From positions 62,001 to 126,000 of the forward strand of contig JADJPA010000002.1 in the NCBI GenBank assembly GCA_016713505.1: 64,000 bases of DNA, read 5' to 3'. Under the pieces are notes generated by a model. It made no database searches. It was not told the DNA's origin and saw only the letters and a list, made by a program, of their open reading frames with translations. Origin of the DNA: Candidatus Competibacteraceae bacterium (GTDB taxonomy: Bacteria > Pseudomonadota > Gammaproteobacteria > Competibacterales > Competibacteraceae). A program made the position numbers and the translations under genes. Numbering within the stretch: position 1 is the stretch's first letter; each line of letters opens with the position of its first letter. Shown here piece by piece: positions 8,229-16,500 of the stretch.

Positions 8229-9600
8229 TACCGTTTACATCGTTCATTGCATCGATACCGAAGGTGGGCTTTACGAATCCGTTGAAGCGACCTTCGAGCG
8301 GTTGCAAGCGATTTTCAAGATCGATCTCGAACCCAGTATCGCGACGTTGCAACGCTTGCAAGCGGGTAAAGTGGCTTTAGGCGGGCTGGAAACGGCCGTT
8401 CGTAAAGTGGTCGATCCACATTTACTGGCTTATAACGACACCTGGGACAAGGTGGACGCCATGCTGGCGGAGCTCTTGTCCGAACCCTTTCGCAACCAGA
8501 CGCGCGATTCCTTCGACAAGGGCTGGGTTTACAACTGGTTTTGTGTCGATCATGTCGATTATGAGACCAATCCCCGGCGTCGGGATATCGGCTACCATAA
8601 TGTCTACGATCACTACCGCAGCATTCTCCGCGAGACCGGTTCTCACCAGGATGGCGTGCATTTTCACTATCATCCGCACAATTTCCGCCGTGAAGCCCAT
8701 CGCTGCGCGACCCACTGGTGGGCCTCCTCGGATAGCTTGCCACAAATTATTTCGCGTCGGGTGATCGAGCGACACTGGTTTCCCGCCGCCCATCGTCCGG
8801 GATTTCATGTGACCCGACCGGACAGCCATTGGTTTCTGGAACAATTCATTCCGTTTGATTACGCCAGTCAGGCCATGGTCGTGACGGAGGAAGATAAAGC
8901 GCAATTCGGGCTACAGGGGGGTCGTTTCGGGGACTGGCGGCGAGCGCCGGTCAATTGGCAGCCTTATCACCCCGCCCCTGACGATTACCAGAGCGCGGGA
9001 AATTGTCGCCGTTGGATCGCGCGCTGTCTCAATGTGGGGACCCGCTACAAGCTGCTGTCGGACGATGACGTGCGCCAAGCTTTCACGGAGGCCCGCGCCG
9101 GCAAACCGGTGATACTGGCGTTTACCGATCACGACTTCCGCGACATGCGCCCGGATGTCGAGCAAGTACGGTCCATGCTGTCGAGGGTGGCGGTGGATTT
9201 TCCAGATGTCTCATTCAAATTCTCCGAGGCGACGGACGCGATGCGGGGTGCGCTCCAGTTGCCTTTCGAGCCTCCTTGCGAGCTGGATATGAGCTTGAAG
9301 GCCATTGGCGATACGACGCAGGTATTGGAAGTCAGTTCGAAGACGCCGACTTTTGGACCGCAACCGTGGCTGGCATTGAAAACGTCCAGCGGTGTTTATC
9401 ATTACGATAATTTTGATATCGAGATTCCGTTTTACCGCTGGCAGTACGTTTTCGATGAGGAAACTTTTCCCTTAGCGGCGCTGAGCGCGGTCGGGGTTGC
9501 CGCCAATAATGCATTTGGTATCACGACCGTTGCAGTCCTGGACCCTGCTACTGGCAACATTTCCAAACGACATTGGAATAAACCAGACTCCAATGCTTGA
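8221..9600 (+). CDS. Unrecognised 459-residue protein of the nonulosonate operon, possibly deacetylase-like
   Basis: I do not recognise the family with certainty. It starts at TTG 8221, inside the end of the NeuD gene, with GGAGAATCCA upstream of it, so translation is coupled. The N-terminus TVYIVHCIDTEGGLYES has the strand-then-acidic pattern that opens polysaccharide-deacetylase-like barrels. FHYHPHNFRREAHRCA (about 142-157) is a His-rich candidate metal site, and FTDHDFRDMRPDVEQV (about 301-316) gives another D-H-D group followed by a helix. No signal peptide or membrane segment is seen, so it is probably cytoplasmic. Context suggests a step on the nonulosonate precursor or on an activated sugar. 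Confidence 0.6.
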   Translation: MGNTVYIVHCIDTEGGLYESVEATFERLQAIFKIDLEPSIATLQRLQAGKVALGGLETAVRKVVDPHLLAYNDTWDKVDAMLAELLSEPFRNQTRDSFDKGWVYNWFCVDHVDYETNPRRRDIGYHNVYDHYRSILRETGSHQDGVHFHYHPHNFRREAHRCATHWWASSDSLPQIISRRVIERHWFPAAHRPGFHVTRPDSHWFLEQFIPFDYASQAMVVTEEDKAQFGLQGGRFGDWRRAPVNWQPYHPAPDDYQSAGNCRRWIARCLNVGTRYKLLSDDDVRQAFTEARAGKPVILAFTDHDFRDMRPDVEQVRSMLSRVAVDFPDVSFKFSEATDAMRGALQLPFEPPCELDMSLKAIGDTTQVLEVSSKTPTFGPQPWLALKTSSGVYHYDNFDIEIPFYRWQYVFDEETFPLAALSAVGVAANNAFGITTVAVLDPATGNISKRHWNKPDSNA

Positions 9601-9692
9601 GGTGAACGTTGGGGGTTTTACGGCTTCGCTGTTAGCGCCTCGGATGGCGGTAGAAGCGACCCTGCTGCTCGGTGGCCCAGCCATCTGCTTAG

Positions 9693-9764
9693 AGAGACCG
9701 TCTTGAAATTTTTGCCACGCAAAGGCAATTCATAATGAAGTCTGCCAGCAGAGACCGTCTTGAA
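9693..9764. repeat. 15-bp direct repeat across the start of the CBS-nucleotidyltransferase gene
   Basis: AGAGACCGTCTTGAA occurs at 9693-9707 and again at 9750-9764, 57 bp apart, the first copy upstream of the ATG at 9735 and the second within codons 6-10. The 134 bp before this gene have no other recognised feature. It could be a relic of a short duplication or an imprecise excision. Confidence 0.6.
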
Positions 9765-11162
9765 GGCGCTGTGATCTCTCCATCGGCTTCGATTGCCCAG
9801 GCTATTGCCCAATTGGATAAGGCGGGCATGGGTGCTTTGGCGCTCTGCGCCAGCGAGTGGAAATTATGGGGTCTGCTGACCGATGGCGACATTCGCCGCG
9901 CGCTGTTGCTGTCGGTAAATCTTGAAGAGCCTTGTGGCACTGTCGCCAATCGAACTCCGGTTTTTGCGTTGGCGCCGATTTCGACGGCTGAAGCGCTTCA
10001 TCTGCTAAACCAGCATGATATCAATCATTTGCCGGTGGTGGATGCCGATGGCCAACTGCAAGACTTCTTGCTGCGCAAGGATTTGGTGACAGAAGCGGAG
10101 TTCGCGCTAAAAGCCAAGGAGCGCATTGAAAGTGTCATCGTTCTGCCAACGGCTTCACTGGAAGAAGCCATTACACGTTTGAATGAAGCCGGCACCGGCG
10201 CGCTGGTGCTTTGCGCGCAGGATCAATTGCTTGATGGCTTATTGACGGATGGCGACATTCGTCGGGCCATCTTACAAGGTCTTTCCCTGGAGACGCCCTG
10301 TGCCAAGGTGGCTTCTCGAAAGCCGGTTTTTGTCCAGGATTCCATTTCAGCCAGTGAAGCTTTGCATTTGATGAACCAATATGACATCAATCACTTACCG
10401 GTGGTGGATGTCGAAGGCAGAATCGTACAGTTTCTTTTGCGCCGGGATTTGGTTAGCGAAGAGCAATTGGGATTATCGGCGGTCATCATGGCCGGTGGCT
10501 TTGGAAAACGCTTGTTGCCGCTAACCGAGCAAGTGCCCAAGCCGATGCTGCCGGTCGGGGATCGTCCGCTACTGGAATTGACCATCCAGCAACTCCATCG
10601 ATCTGGTATTCGAGAAGTCCATCTGACTACCCATTATCTGCCGGATAGCATCGTAAACCATTTCGGGGACGGTAAAGCTTTTGGCGTTACCCTCAATTAT
10701 GCCAAAGAAGACCAACCTCTAGGTACGGCAGGTGGGTTGAGGCTAGTCAAGAGGACAGATCGTCCATTTCTGGTTATTAATGGCGATATTCTAACCGGCG
10801 TTTCCTTTCAGGAAATGCTGGCCTACCATCGGAAGTATGATGCTGATTTAACCGTGGGCGTTCGTAAATACGAAGTAAAAGTACCCTTCGGAGTCGTCGA
10901 GTGCCAGGATGTGAAAATCACACAACTTCAAGAAAAGCCCACGCTCCAATTATTTGTGAATGCGGGGATTTATCTTTTAGAATCTTCGGCCTGTGACTAC
11001 ATTCCAGAGGGTCAACGCTTCGATATGACGGATTTGATACAGTGCTTGCTGGCAGCCGGGCGGCCGGTGATCAGTTTCCCGATAATGGAATATTGGTTGG
11101 ATGTCGGTCGCCCCGAAGATTATTTAAGGGCTCAGCAAGATGTCAAAAGCGGCAAATTTTAA
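9735..11162 (+). CDS. CBS-domain sugar-phosphate nucleotidyltransferase (PtmE-like) with two Bateman modules
   Basis: The C-terminal part (about residue 248 on) is an NTP-transferase: VIMAGGFGKRLLPLTEQVPK is the nucleotide-binding signature, VINGDI carries the metal-binding aspartate, and EKPTLQLFVNAGIY and PIMEYWLDVG complete the fold. In front stand two homologous halves (about residues 6-120 and 125-240), each a CBS pair with GLLTDGDIRRA and DINHLPVVD. PtmE of the Campylobacter legionaminate pathway, which makes the GDP-sugar precursor, has this type of CBS plus transferase design (family knowledge). Four CBS motifs and 475 residues are more than the usual single pair of about 350. It probably makes NDP-GlcN or NDP-GlcNAc for LegB. 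Confidence 0.85.
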   Translation: MKSASRDRLEGAVISPSASIAQAIAQLDKAGMGALALCASEWKLWGLLTDGDIRRALLLSVNLEEPCGTVANRTPVFALAPISTAEALHLLNQHDINHLPVVDADGQLQDFLLRKDLVTEAEFALKAKERIESVIVLPTASLEEAITRLNEAGTGALVLCAQDQLLDGLLTDGDIRRAILQGLSLETPCAKVASRKPVFVQDSISASEALHLMNQYDINHLPVVDVEGRIVQFLLRRDLVSEEQLGLSAVIMAGGFGKRLLPLTEQVPKPMLPVGDRPLLELTIQQLHRSGIREVHLTTHYLPDSIVNHFGDGKAFGVTLNYAKEDQPLGTAGGLRLVKRTDRPFLVINGDILTGVSFQEMLAYHRKYDADLTVGVRKYEVKVPFGVVECQDVKITQLQEKPTLQLFVNAGIYLLESSACDYIPEGQRFDMTDLIQCLLAAGRPVISFPIMEYWLDVGRPEDYLRAQQDVKSGKF

Positions 11163-11238
11163 TCTTTTTAAGAGATCATGCTCGATACGGCTAATGATTT
11201 AAAAATCACTGTAAAAGAAACTACAAGGTAATAGGTCG

Positions 11239-12225
11239 ATGTCTTCATTAGCAGGAAAAAAAGTTTTAGTAACCGGAGCAGGAGGGTTTATTGGGAGCCA
11301 TCTGACGGAAAAACTGGTTACGCTAGGTGCTGAAACGCGTGCTATGGTGCATTACAATGCGCTGTCTGGATATGGCTGGTTAGATAGCTCCTCTTTCAAA
11401 AATGAAATCCAGATTATTGCTGGAGATATCAGCGACCGGGATTCCGTGAACGAGGCTGTTAAAGGTTGTGATATCGTTTTTCACCTTGCCGCGCTTATTG
11501 CTATCCCTTATTCATACCAAGCTCCATATAGTTATGTCAGAACCAACATTGAAGGAACTTTAAATATCCTTCAAGCCTGTCGTGCTAATAATGTAGGGCG
11601 TGTGCTGCACACCTCGACCAGTGAGGTCTATGGTACCGCCCGTTATGCGCCAATCGACGAAAAGCATCCGCTCCAAGGGCAATCTCCTTATTCAGCCACC
11701 AAAATTGGCGCCGACAAGCTCGCGGAGGCTTTCTATTTATCTTTTGAGATTCCGGTCGTTACGGTGCGGCCGTTCAATACCTTCGGACCCCGTCAGTCTG
11801 CCCGAGCCGTGATTCCAACTATTATTACCCAATGCCTCAATAATCGAGTTGTACGGTTAGGCAATTTGCGCCCCACGCGCGACTTGAATTTTGTTGCCAA
11901 TACAGTGGAGGGGTTTCTTATGGCGGCCTCTGCTGAGGGCGCGGTGGGAAAGTCTATCAATTTTGGCAGCGGTCGAGAAATCAGTATAGGGGATTTGGCT
12001 GCTTTAATTGCACGATTGATCGGTTGTGATATCACCATTAAAACCGATGAAGTGCGGCTTCGGCCGGAAAATAGCGAGGTAGAGCGTTTGATCGCTGACA
12101 ACTCGTTGGCTGAAACTCTTGTAGGTTGGAAACCGCGTGTGAGTTTGGAGGAAGGTTTAGGGCTGACAATTGAATGGATGCGCCAGCATTTAGAGCAGTA
12201 TCGCCCAGGTTTGTATGTAGTTTAG
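11239..12225 (+). CDS. legB: NAD-dependent nucleotide-sugar 4,6-dehydratase, LegB-like
   Basis: This 328-residue SDR enzyme has the NAD motif VTGAGGFIGSHL at residues 11-22, TSTSEVYGTA with the catalytic Ser/Thr region, and the active-site YSATKIGADK (Tyr-x-x-x-Lys) near 153-162. It is followed by RPFNTFGPRQSARAVIPT, a sequence typical of the LegB/PglF-related soluble dehydratases. It would convert NDP-GlcNAc to the 4-keto-6-deoxy sugar, the substrate of the aminotransferase next door. ATG 11239 is used, with AAGGTAAT upstream. The neighbour 18 bp downstream matches the next enzyme of the same pathway, which supports the call. Confidence 0.85.
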   Translation: MSSLAGKKVLVTGAGGFIGSHLTEKLVTLGAETRAMVHYNALSGYGWLDSSSFKNEIQIIAGDISDRDSVNEAVKGCDIVFHLAALIAIPYSYQAPYSYVRTNIEGTLNILQACRANNVGRVLHTSTSEVYGTARYAPIDEKHPLQGQSPYSATKIGADKLAEAFYLSFEIPVVTVRPFNTFGPRQSARAVIPTIITQCLNNRVVRLGNLRPTRDLNFVANTVEGFLMAASAEGAVGKSINFGSGREISIGDLAALIARLIGCDITIKTDEVRLRPENSEVERLIADNSLAETLVGWKPRVSLEEGLGLTIEWMRQHLEQYRPGLYVV

Positions 12226-12243
12226 CGTGGAGTGTAAATAGCT

Positions 12244-13389
12244 TTGGAATTTATTCCGCTTTGTGTTCCGGAGATTCGTGGTAATGAATGGGCTTTTCTA
12301 AAAGAGTGTATCGATACTAATTTTGTATCGTCAGTGGGACCGTTTGTCGAGCGTTTCGAGCAAATGGTGGCCGACTCGGTGGGTGCTCCTTACGGAGTTG
12401 CAACCGTCAATGGGACTGCTGCCCTACATATCGCATTATTGGTTGCCGGTATTAAAAGCGATGAAGAAGTCCTGGTTTCGACATTGACGTTTATTGCTCC
12501 GGTAAACGCAATTCGCTACGTTGGAGCTTGGCCAGTCTTCATTGATGCTGAGTCGGACTATTGGCAGATGGATCCCGCCAAAGTGATTGATTTTTTGGAA
12601 AAAGGCTGTGCCTGGCGAGACGGGGCACTCTACAATCGGCAGACCAAGCGACGGGTAACCGCCATCATTCCCGTGCATATCCTCGGCCAAGCCGTGGATA
12701 TGGATCCAATTTTAGAAATTGCTAAGAAGTTCGATCTAAAGGTCATTGAGGATGCGACGGAGGGATTAGGCGCTAAATACCGAGGAAAAAGCCTTGGGAG
12801 GCTAGGAAATATCGCTTGTTTTAGCTTCAATGGTAACAAAATGATCACCACGGGTGGTGGCGGTATGATCGTCACTGCTAACGAGGCGTGGGCCCGTAAA
12901 GCCAAATACCTGACTACTCAGGCCAAGGATGATCCATTAGAATATATCCATGGTGAGATCGGTTATAACTATCGTCTGACGAATCTTCAAGCCGCGTTTG
13001 GCTGCGCCCAAATGGAGCAGCTGGACCAGTATGTGGCAGCGAAGCGAAAGATTGCTGCTAGATATGGTGAAGCATTGAAAGGAGTGCCAGGTCTCTCAAT
13101 CATGAAAGAAGCTGCTAAAGTTTCCAGCAGCTTTTGGCTGTATACGGTACTGGTGGATGAAAAACAGTTTGGAATGAACTCGCGTAACCTTCTGCATAGA
13201 CTTGATTCACAAAAGATTCAGACCAGACCGCTTTGGCAACCTATTCATCAGTCTCCCGCTTACGCGCAAACGGGTTGTGTTGAACTAGCGGTCGCTGAAA
13301 GATTGTACCATCAAGGGTTGAGTCTACCGTGTTCTGTAGGCCTTACAGAGGCCGATCAAGAGCGGGTGATTGCTGGTTTACGGCTCTAA
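12244..13389 (+). CDS. legC: PLP-dependent sugar aminotransferase, LegC-like (DegT/DnrJ/EryC1 family)
   Basis: The 381-residue protein is predicted to transaminate the 4-keto sugar from the LegB-like enzyme. FVSSVGPFVERFE, TVNGTAALHIAL, IPVHILGQAVDMDPI, VIEDATEGLGAKY and the PLP-lysine motif CFSFNGNKMITTGGGG (lysine near residue 199) are diagnostic of this family, and the wording closely follows LegC-type enzymes. The start is TTG 12244 with GTGGAG a little upstream. The sequence VGRP-like tail seen in WecE is absent and the end is short. It closes the recognisable legionaminate set; the next gene begins after 25 bp. Confidence 0.87.
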   Translation: MEFIPLCVPEIRGNEWAFLKECIDTNFVSSVGPFVERFEQMVADSVGAPYGVATVNGTAALHIALLVAGIKSDEEVLVSTLTFIAPVNAIRYVGAWPVFIDAESDYWQMDPAKVIDFLEKGCAWRDGALYNRQTKRRVTAIIPVHILGQAVDMDPILEIAKKFDLKVIEDATEGLGAKYRGKSLGRLGNIACFSFNGNKMITTGGGGMIVTANEAWARKAKYLTTQAKDDPLEYIHGEIGYNYRLTNLQAAFGCAQMEQLDQYVAAKRKIAARYGEALKGVPGLSIMKEAAKVSSSFWLYTVLVDEKQFGMNSRNLLHRLDSQKIQTRPLWQPIHQSPAYAQTGCVELAVAERLYHQGLSLPCSVGLTEADQERVIAGLRL

Positions 13390-13414
13390 TCGCTAAAAGC
13401 CTAGTCAAAAAATC

Positions 13415-14740
13415 ATGAGCGTAATATCTGATGAAACCGCTCTTCCACAGGACTATGAAAACTGTGGACAATTTATGCATGGGCTGATGGCCAAGCTTTT
13501 TCCGATCTGCCGCAGCATCACCGGGGATGGCGTGCGTGAAACGCTTAAAATCATTCAGGATTATATTCCTTTAAAAACCATTGAAGTACCGTCTGGTACC
13601 AAGGTTTTTGACTGGACAGTACCTCTAGAATGGAATATTCGAGACGCCTATATTCTCAATGAAGAGGGTGAGAAAATAATCGATTTTAAAAAAAATAATT
13701 TACACGTTGTAGGGTATTCAGCGCCAGTTAATAAAATAATTTTCCTGGAAGAGTTACAAGAATATCTTTATTCACTGGCGGATCAGCCAGAAGCGATTCC
13801 TTATATTACTTCTTATTATAAAAATTGTTGGGGATTTTGTCTTACTCATACCCAAAAAGCTCAGCTAAAGACAGGACGTTATCACGTTGTTATTGATAGC
13901 GATCTAAAGCAGGGCTCATTAAGCTATGGGGAATTAATTTTACCAGGTTCTTCAAATCAAGAAATTTTTTTATCGACTTATATTTGCCATCCTTCAATGG
14001 CAAATAATGAGTTATCAGGACCGGTTGTTACTCTAATGTTAGCAAAATGGCTTTTAAGCCAACCACGTCACTTTACTTATCGAATTATATTTATTCCAGA
14101 AACGATCGGGGCAATCACTTATTTAAGTAAAAATCTCCATCATATGCAACAGTATATCATTGCTGGGTTTAATGTGACCTGTATTGGCGATGAGCGTAAA
14201 TATTCGTTTCTTCCCTCAAGGCATGGGAAAACGCTGGCTGATCGAGTTGCTCTCAATGTATTAAAATTTCAATGTCCAGATTTTATAGAATATTCATTTT
14301 TGGAGCGAGGCAGCGACGAACGGCAATATTGTAGCCCTGGGGTCGATCTCCCGGTTGTTTCAGTAATGCGCTCTAAATATGGAACATACCCTGAATATCA
14401 CACGTCGCTAGATGATTTAAGTTTGGTTACGGCTGATGGCTTGCAAGGTGGTTACCTTATTTTAAAAAGGTGTCTAGAGGCACTTGAAAAAAATAAAATT
14501 TATCGTGGGACATGCCTGGGTGAACCCCAACTTGGTAAGCGTGGTTTGTATCCGGTCTTAGGGACAAAAAATTTGCAAAGAGAAACAAGAAAAATCTTAG
14601 ATTTTTTAGCCTATGCTGACGGAACTCATGATTTAATTGAAATTAGCGATACTATACATGTTCCAGTTTGGGAGCTTTATGAGCTAGTTGAAAAACTTGT
14701 AGTATCTGGGTTATTGGTTGAATCCGCGCTATTAAATTAA
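13415..14740 (+). CDS. DUF4910/DUF2172 aminopeptidase-like protein (M28-type fold)
   Basis: This 441-residue protein starts with a conserved block (LFPICRSITGDGVRETLKII) typical of DUF2172/DUF4910 proteins that are repeatedly found in LPS and capsule loci. Features of a zinc exopeptidase fold are visible: STYICHPSMANNELSG near 190-205, IIFIPETIGAITYL with a glutamate near 230, and YPEYHTSLDD near 327-336. A winged-helix-like tail (ILDFLAYADGTHDLIEISD) ends the protein. The asparagine in ANNELSG stands where classical M28 enzymes have an aspartate-containing metal site. The substrate is unknown; hydrolysis of an amide on a sugar or an amino-acyl decoration is a context guess. It is AT-rich compared with the operon before it. 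Confidence 0.7.
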   Translation: MSVISDETALPQDYENCGQFMHGLMAKLFPICRSITGDGVRETLKIIQDYIPLKTIEVPSGTKVFDWTVPLEWNIRDAYILNEEGEKIIDFKKNNLHVVGYSAPVNKIIFLEELQEYLYSLADQPEAIPYITSYYKNCWGFCLTHTQKAQLKTGRYHVVIDSDLKQGSLSYGELILPGSSNQEIFLSTYICHPSMANNELSGPVVTLMLAKWLLSQPRHFTYRIIFIPETIGAITYLSKNLHHMQQYIIAGFNVTCIGDERKYSFLPSRHGKTLADRVALNVLKFQCPDFIEYSFLERGSDERQYCSPGVDLPVVSVMRSKYGTYPEYHTSLDDLSLVTADGLQGGYLILKRCLEALEKNKIYRGTCLGEPQLGKRGLYPVLGTKNLQRETRKILDFLAYADGTHDLIEISDTIHVPVWELYELVEKLVVSGLLVESALLN

Positions 14741-15187
14741 AGCTGCTCCTTGTAAAAAAGATTGATAATAAAAGTAAAGTTGGCTGTTGTTTTGATGGCC
14801 CTAAGCCCCTTTTTCTTTGTTGTATATTATACAGAAGCAGCTTTTTCTATTAAGACTCTCGTTATATCAGATGCATAATTAGAAGCATCTATAAAAGTTA
14901 TTAGTGTTGTTTAGAGCTTGGAAAATGGCAAATGGATTCATGGTTTTCAAGCTGCTGATGGTGCCATTTATTTAAAAATCACCTTAAAAGTAGTGATGGT
15001 GGTATTATATGTAATACTTATAAAGTTGCTCAAAAAGTTGGTTCAACTTATTCCACAATATTTAAAGTAGAGTCCAGCGTGATTTTTTCCAAGTAGATCA
15101 GTGTATTTGGCGCATAGCGGTCAATAAAAATGGAATGAAAAATTGAAATATTTTTGCTAGAAATTAGCGATTAAGATTATAAATCAA
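14741..15187. other. AT-rich intergenic region without a supported gene
   Basis: The 447 bp hold only short, stop-broken frames on both strands. A stretch around 14930-15060 reads like decayed coding DNA (AT-rich with codon-like spacing) but I cannot assign it. No tRNA, convincing terminator or insertion-sequence end was recognised. Confidence 0.5.
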
Positions 15188-16483
15188 ATGAAAGTTTTAT
15201 TGATTAATGATTCAACTAGTAACCCTAATTGGGGAGATCGAGCTGCCGCTACGGCTTTAAAATTGATGATAAATAAATTGGGGGGAGATATCATAGATAT
15301 TTTTTCAGAAGATGAGCTTAAATGTTCATCTTTTTTAAGGAGTGAAATAGGGGTAAAAAAAAGTATTACGGGTGATCGGCGTTTAACAGAGTTGCTCAAG
15401 CTTTTTTTTCCACCAATCCTATTTAAGATTAAAGGAAAAATGCTTAGAAGTTTTGGGCTAGAAGAGAAACTCTGTTTAATCCCAGATACTTGGGATGAAT
15501 TTAGAAAATGTGCTGAAAATATCCTAAATAATAAAGAGCGATATCAGAGGCTAATAAATGTTTTTGATAAAATGGATGTTGCGGTTATTCATGGTGATGG
15601 TTGTATGGTTGGGAATGGCCTGCTGCCACGTACCGAGCTTTTTTTGGGTTACTTAATTAAAACACATTTTAATAAACCGGTGGTTATTGTAAATCATACT
15701 GCCGATTTTGATCACCCGAATCTACTTAAAATAGCTCAGAAAGTTTATCCTTTGTTTGATGATGTAGTGTTTCGTGATCCGATTTCAGAAAAGCGATGCA
15801 AAGAATTTTGCAATGGACGATTTGTTGCGGATACAGCATTTCTATTTGAGCCAATCCTTTCAACTGAATTTTGGAAAGATACAACTCGAAGGCCTACATA
15901 CTTTGATATATGGCCAGATGTAGCTGATTTTGATCCTGCCAAACCTTATCTATGTATCGGGGGTTCTTCAATACTTTCTTATGATTCGTTTCCTTTGGAA
16001 ATCATTAAGGATTTTTCATTGCTTATTAGGTATATACAATCAATCTATCCTGGTCAGATTGTATTAACTGTGTCGGATATTGTGGATCAACCTGTATTCC
16101 GGACAATTGCTAAAGAGCTTGCATTACCTTTAGTGGGACTGGCGACACCTGTTCAGCAAGCGGTTGATATTATTGGTAATGCAGAAGCTTATATTGGCGG
16201 TAGGTGGCATCCAAGCATTTTTGCCTTGCGTGGTGGGACTCCAATTATTCCACTTTCTGCAAAGACCTTTAAAATGCAAGCATTAATTGAGATGGCTGGC
16301 CTAAACTCTATAACGTTTGATGCGCTGGGCTTAGATAAAATTAAATATCCTCTTGGGAATCAACTTCATTTTTATTTAGAACAGGGAGTGGATCTGCGAA
16401 AAAAAATTCGAATTTGGGCTCAAGAAGCTGCAAAAAATTGTTGGGGCAATATCGAATTTTTAAAAAAACCGATCAAGATATAA
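15188..16483 (+). CDS. Polysaccharide pyruvyl transferase family protein
   Basis: The 431-residue protein matches the PF04230 pyruvyl-transferase family, members of which attach ketal pyruvate from phosphoenolpyruvate to sugars. The N-terminus MKVLLINDSTSNPNWGDRA has the family's NWGD motif, a VIHGDGCMVG glycine-rich loop lies near residue 135-144, and YIGGRWHPSIFALRGGTPIIPL near 336-357 carries the conserved R-x-H-x-x-I/F-A. Length and motif order fit WcaK/AmsJ/CsaB-type enzymes. It is very AT-rich. It would add a second type of negative charge to the glycan beside the nonulosonate. The next gene begins 17 bp later. Confidence 0.82.
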   Translation: MKVLLINDSTSNPNWGDRAAATALKLMINKLGGDIIDIFSEDELKCSSFLRSEIGVKKSITGDRRLTELLKLFFPPILFKIKGKMLRSFGLEEKLCLIPDTWDEFRKCAENILNNKERYQRLINVFDKMDVAVIHGDGCMVGNGLLPRTELFLGYLIKTHFNKPVVIVNHTADFDHPNLLKIAQKVYPLFDDVVFRDPISEKRCKEFCNGRFVADTAFLFEPILSTEFWKDTTRRPTYFDIWPDVADFDPAKPYLCIGGSSILSYDSFPLEIIKDFSLLIRYIQSIYPGQIVLTVSDIVDQPVFRTIAKELALPLVGLATPVQQAVDIIGNAEAYIGGRWHPSIFALRGGTPIIPLSAKTFKMQALIEMAGLNSITFDALGLDKIKYPLGNQLHFYLEQGVDLRKKIRIWAQEAAKNCWGNIEFLKKPIKI

Positions 16484-16500
16484 TTTTCAAAGAAAATATT

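Noticed and set aside
14930..15060. Possible decayed coding DNA before the pyruvyltransferase gene.
   Set aside because: Translations in all frames gave no recognisable family and stops are frequent.
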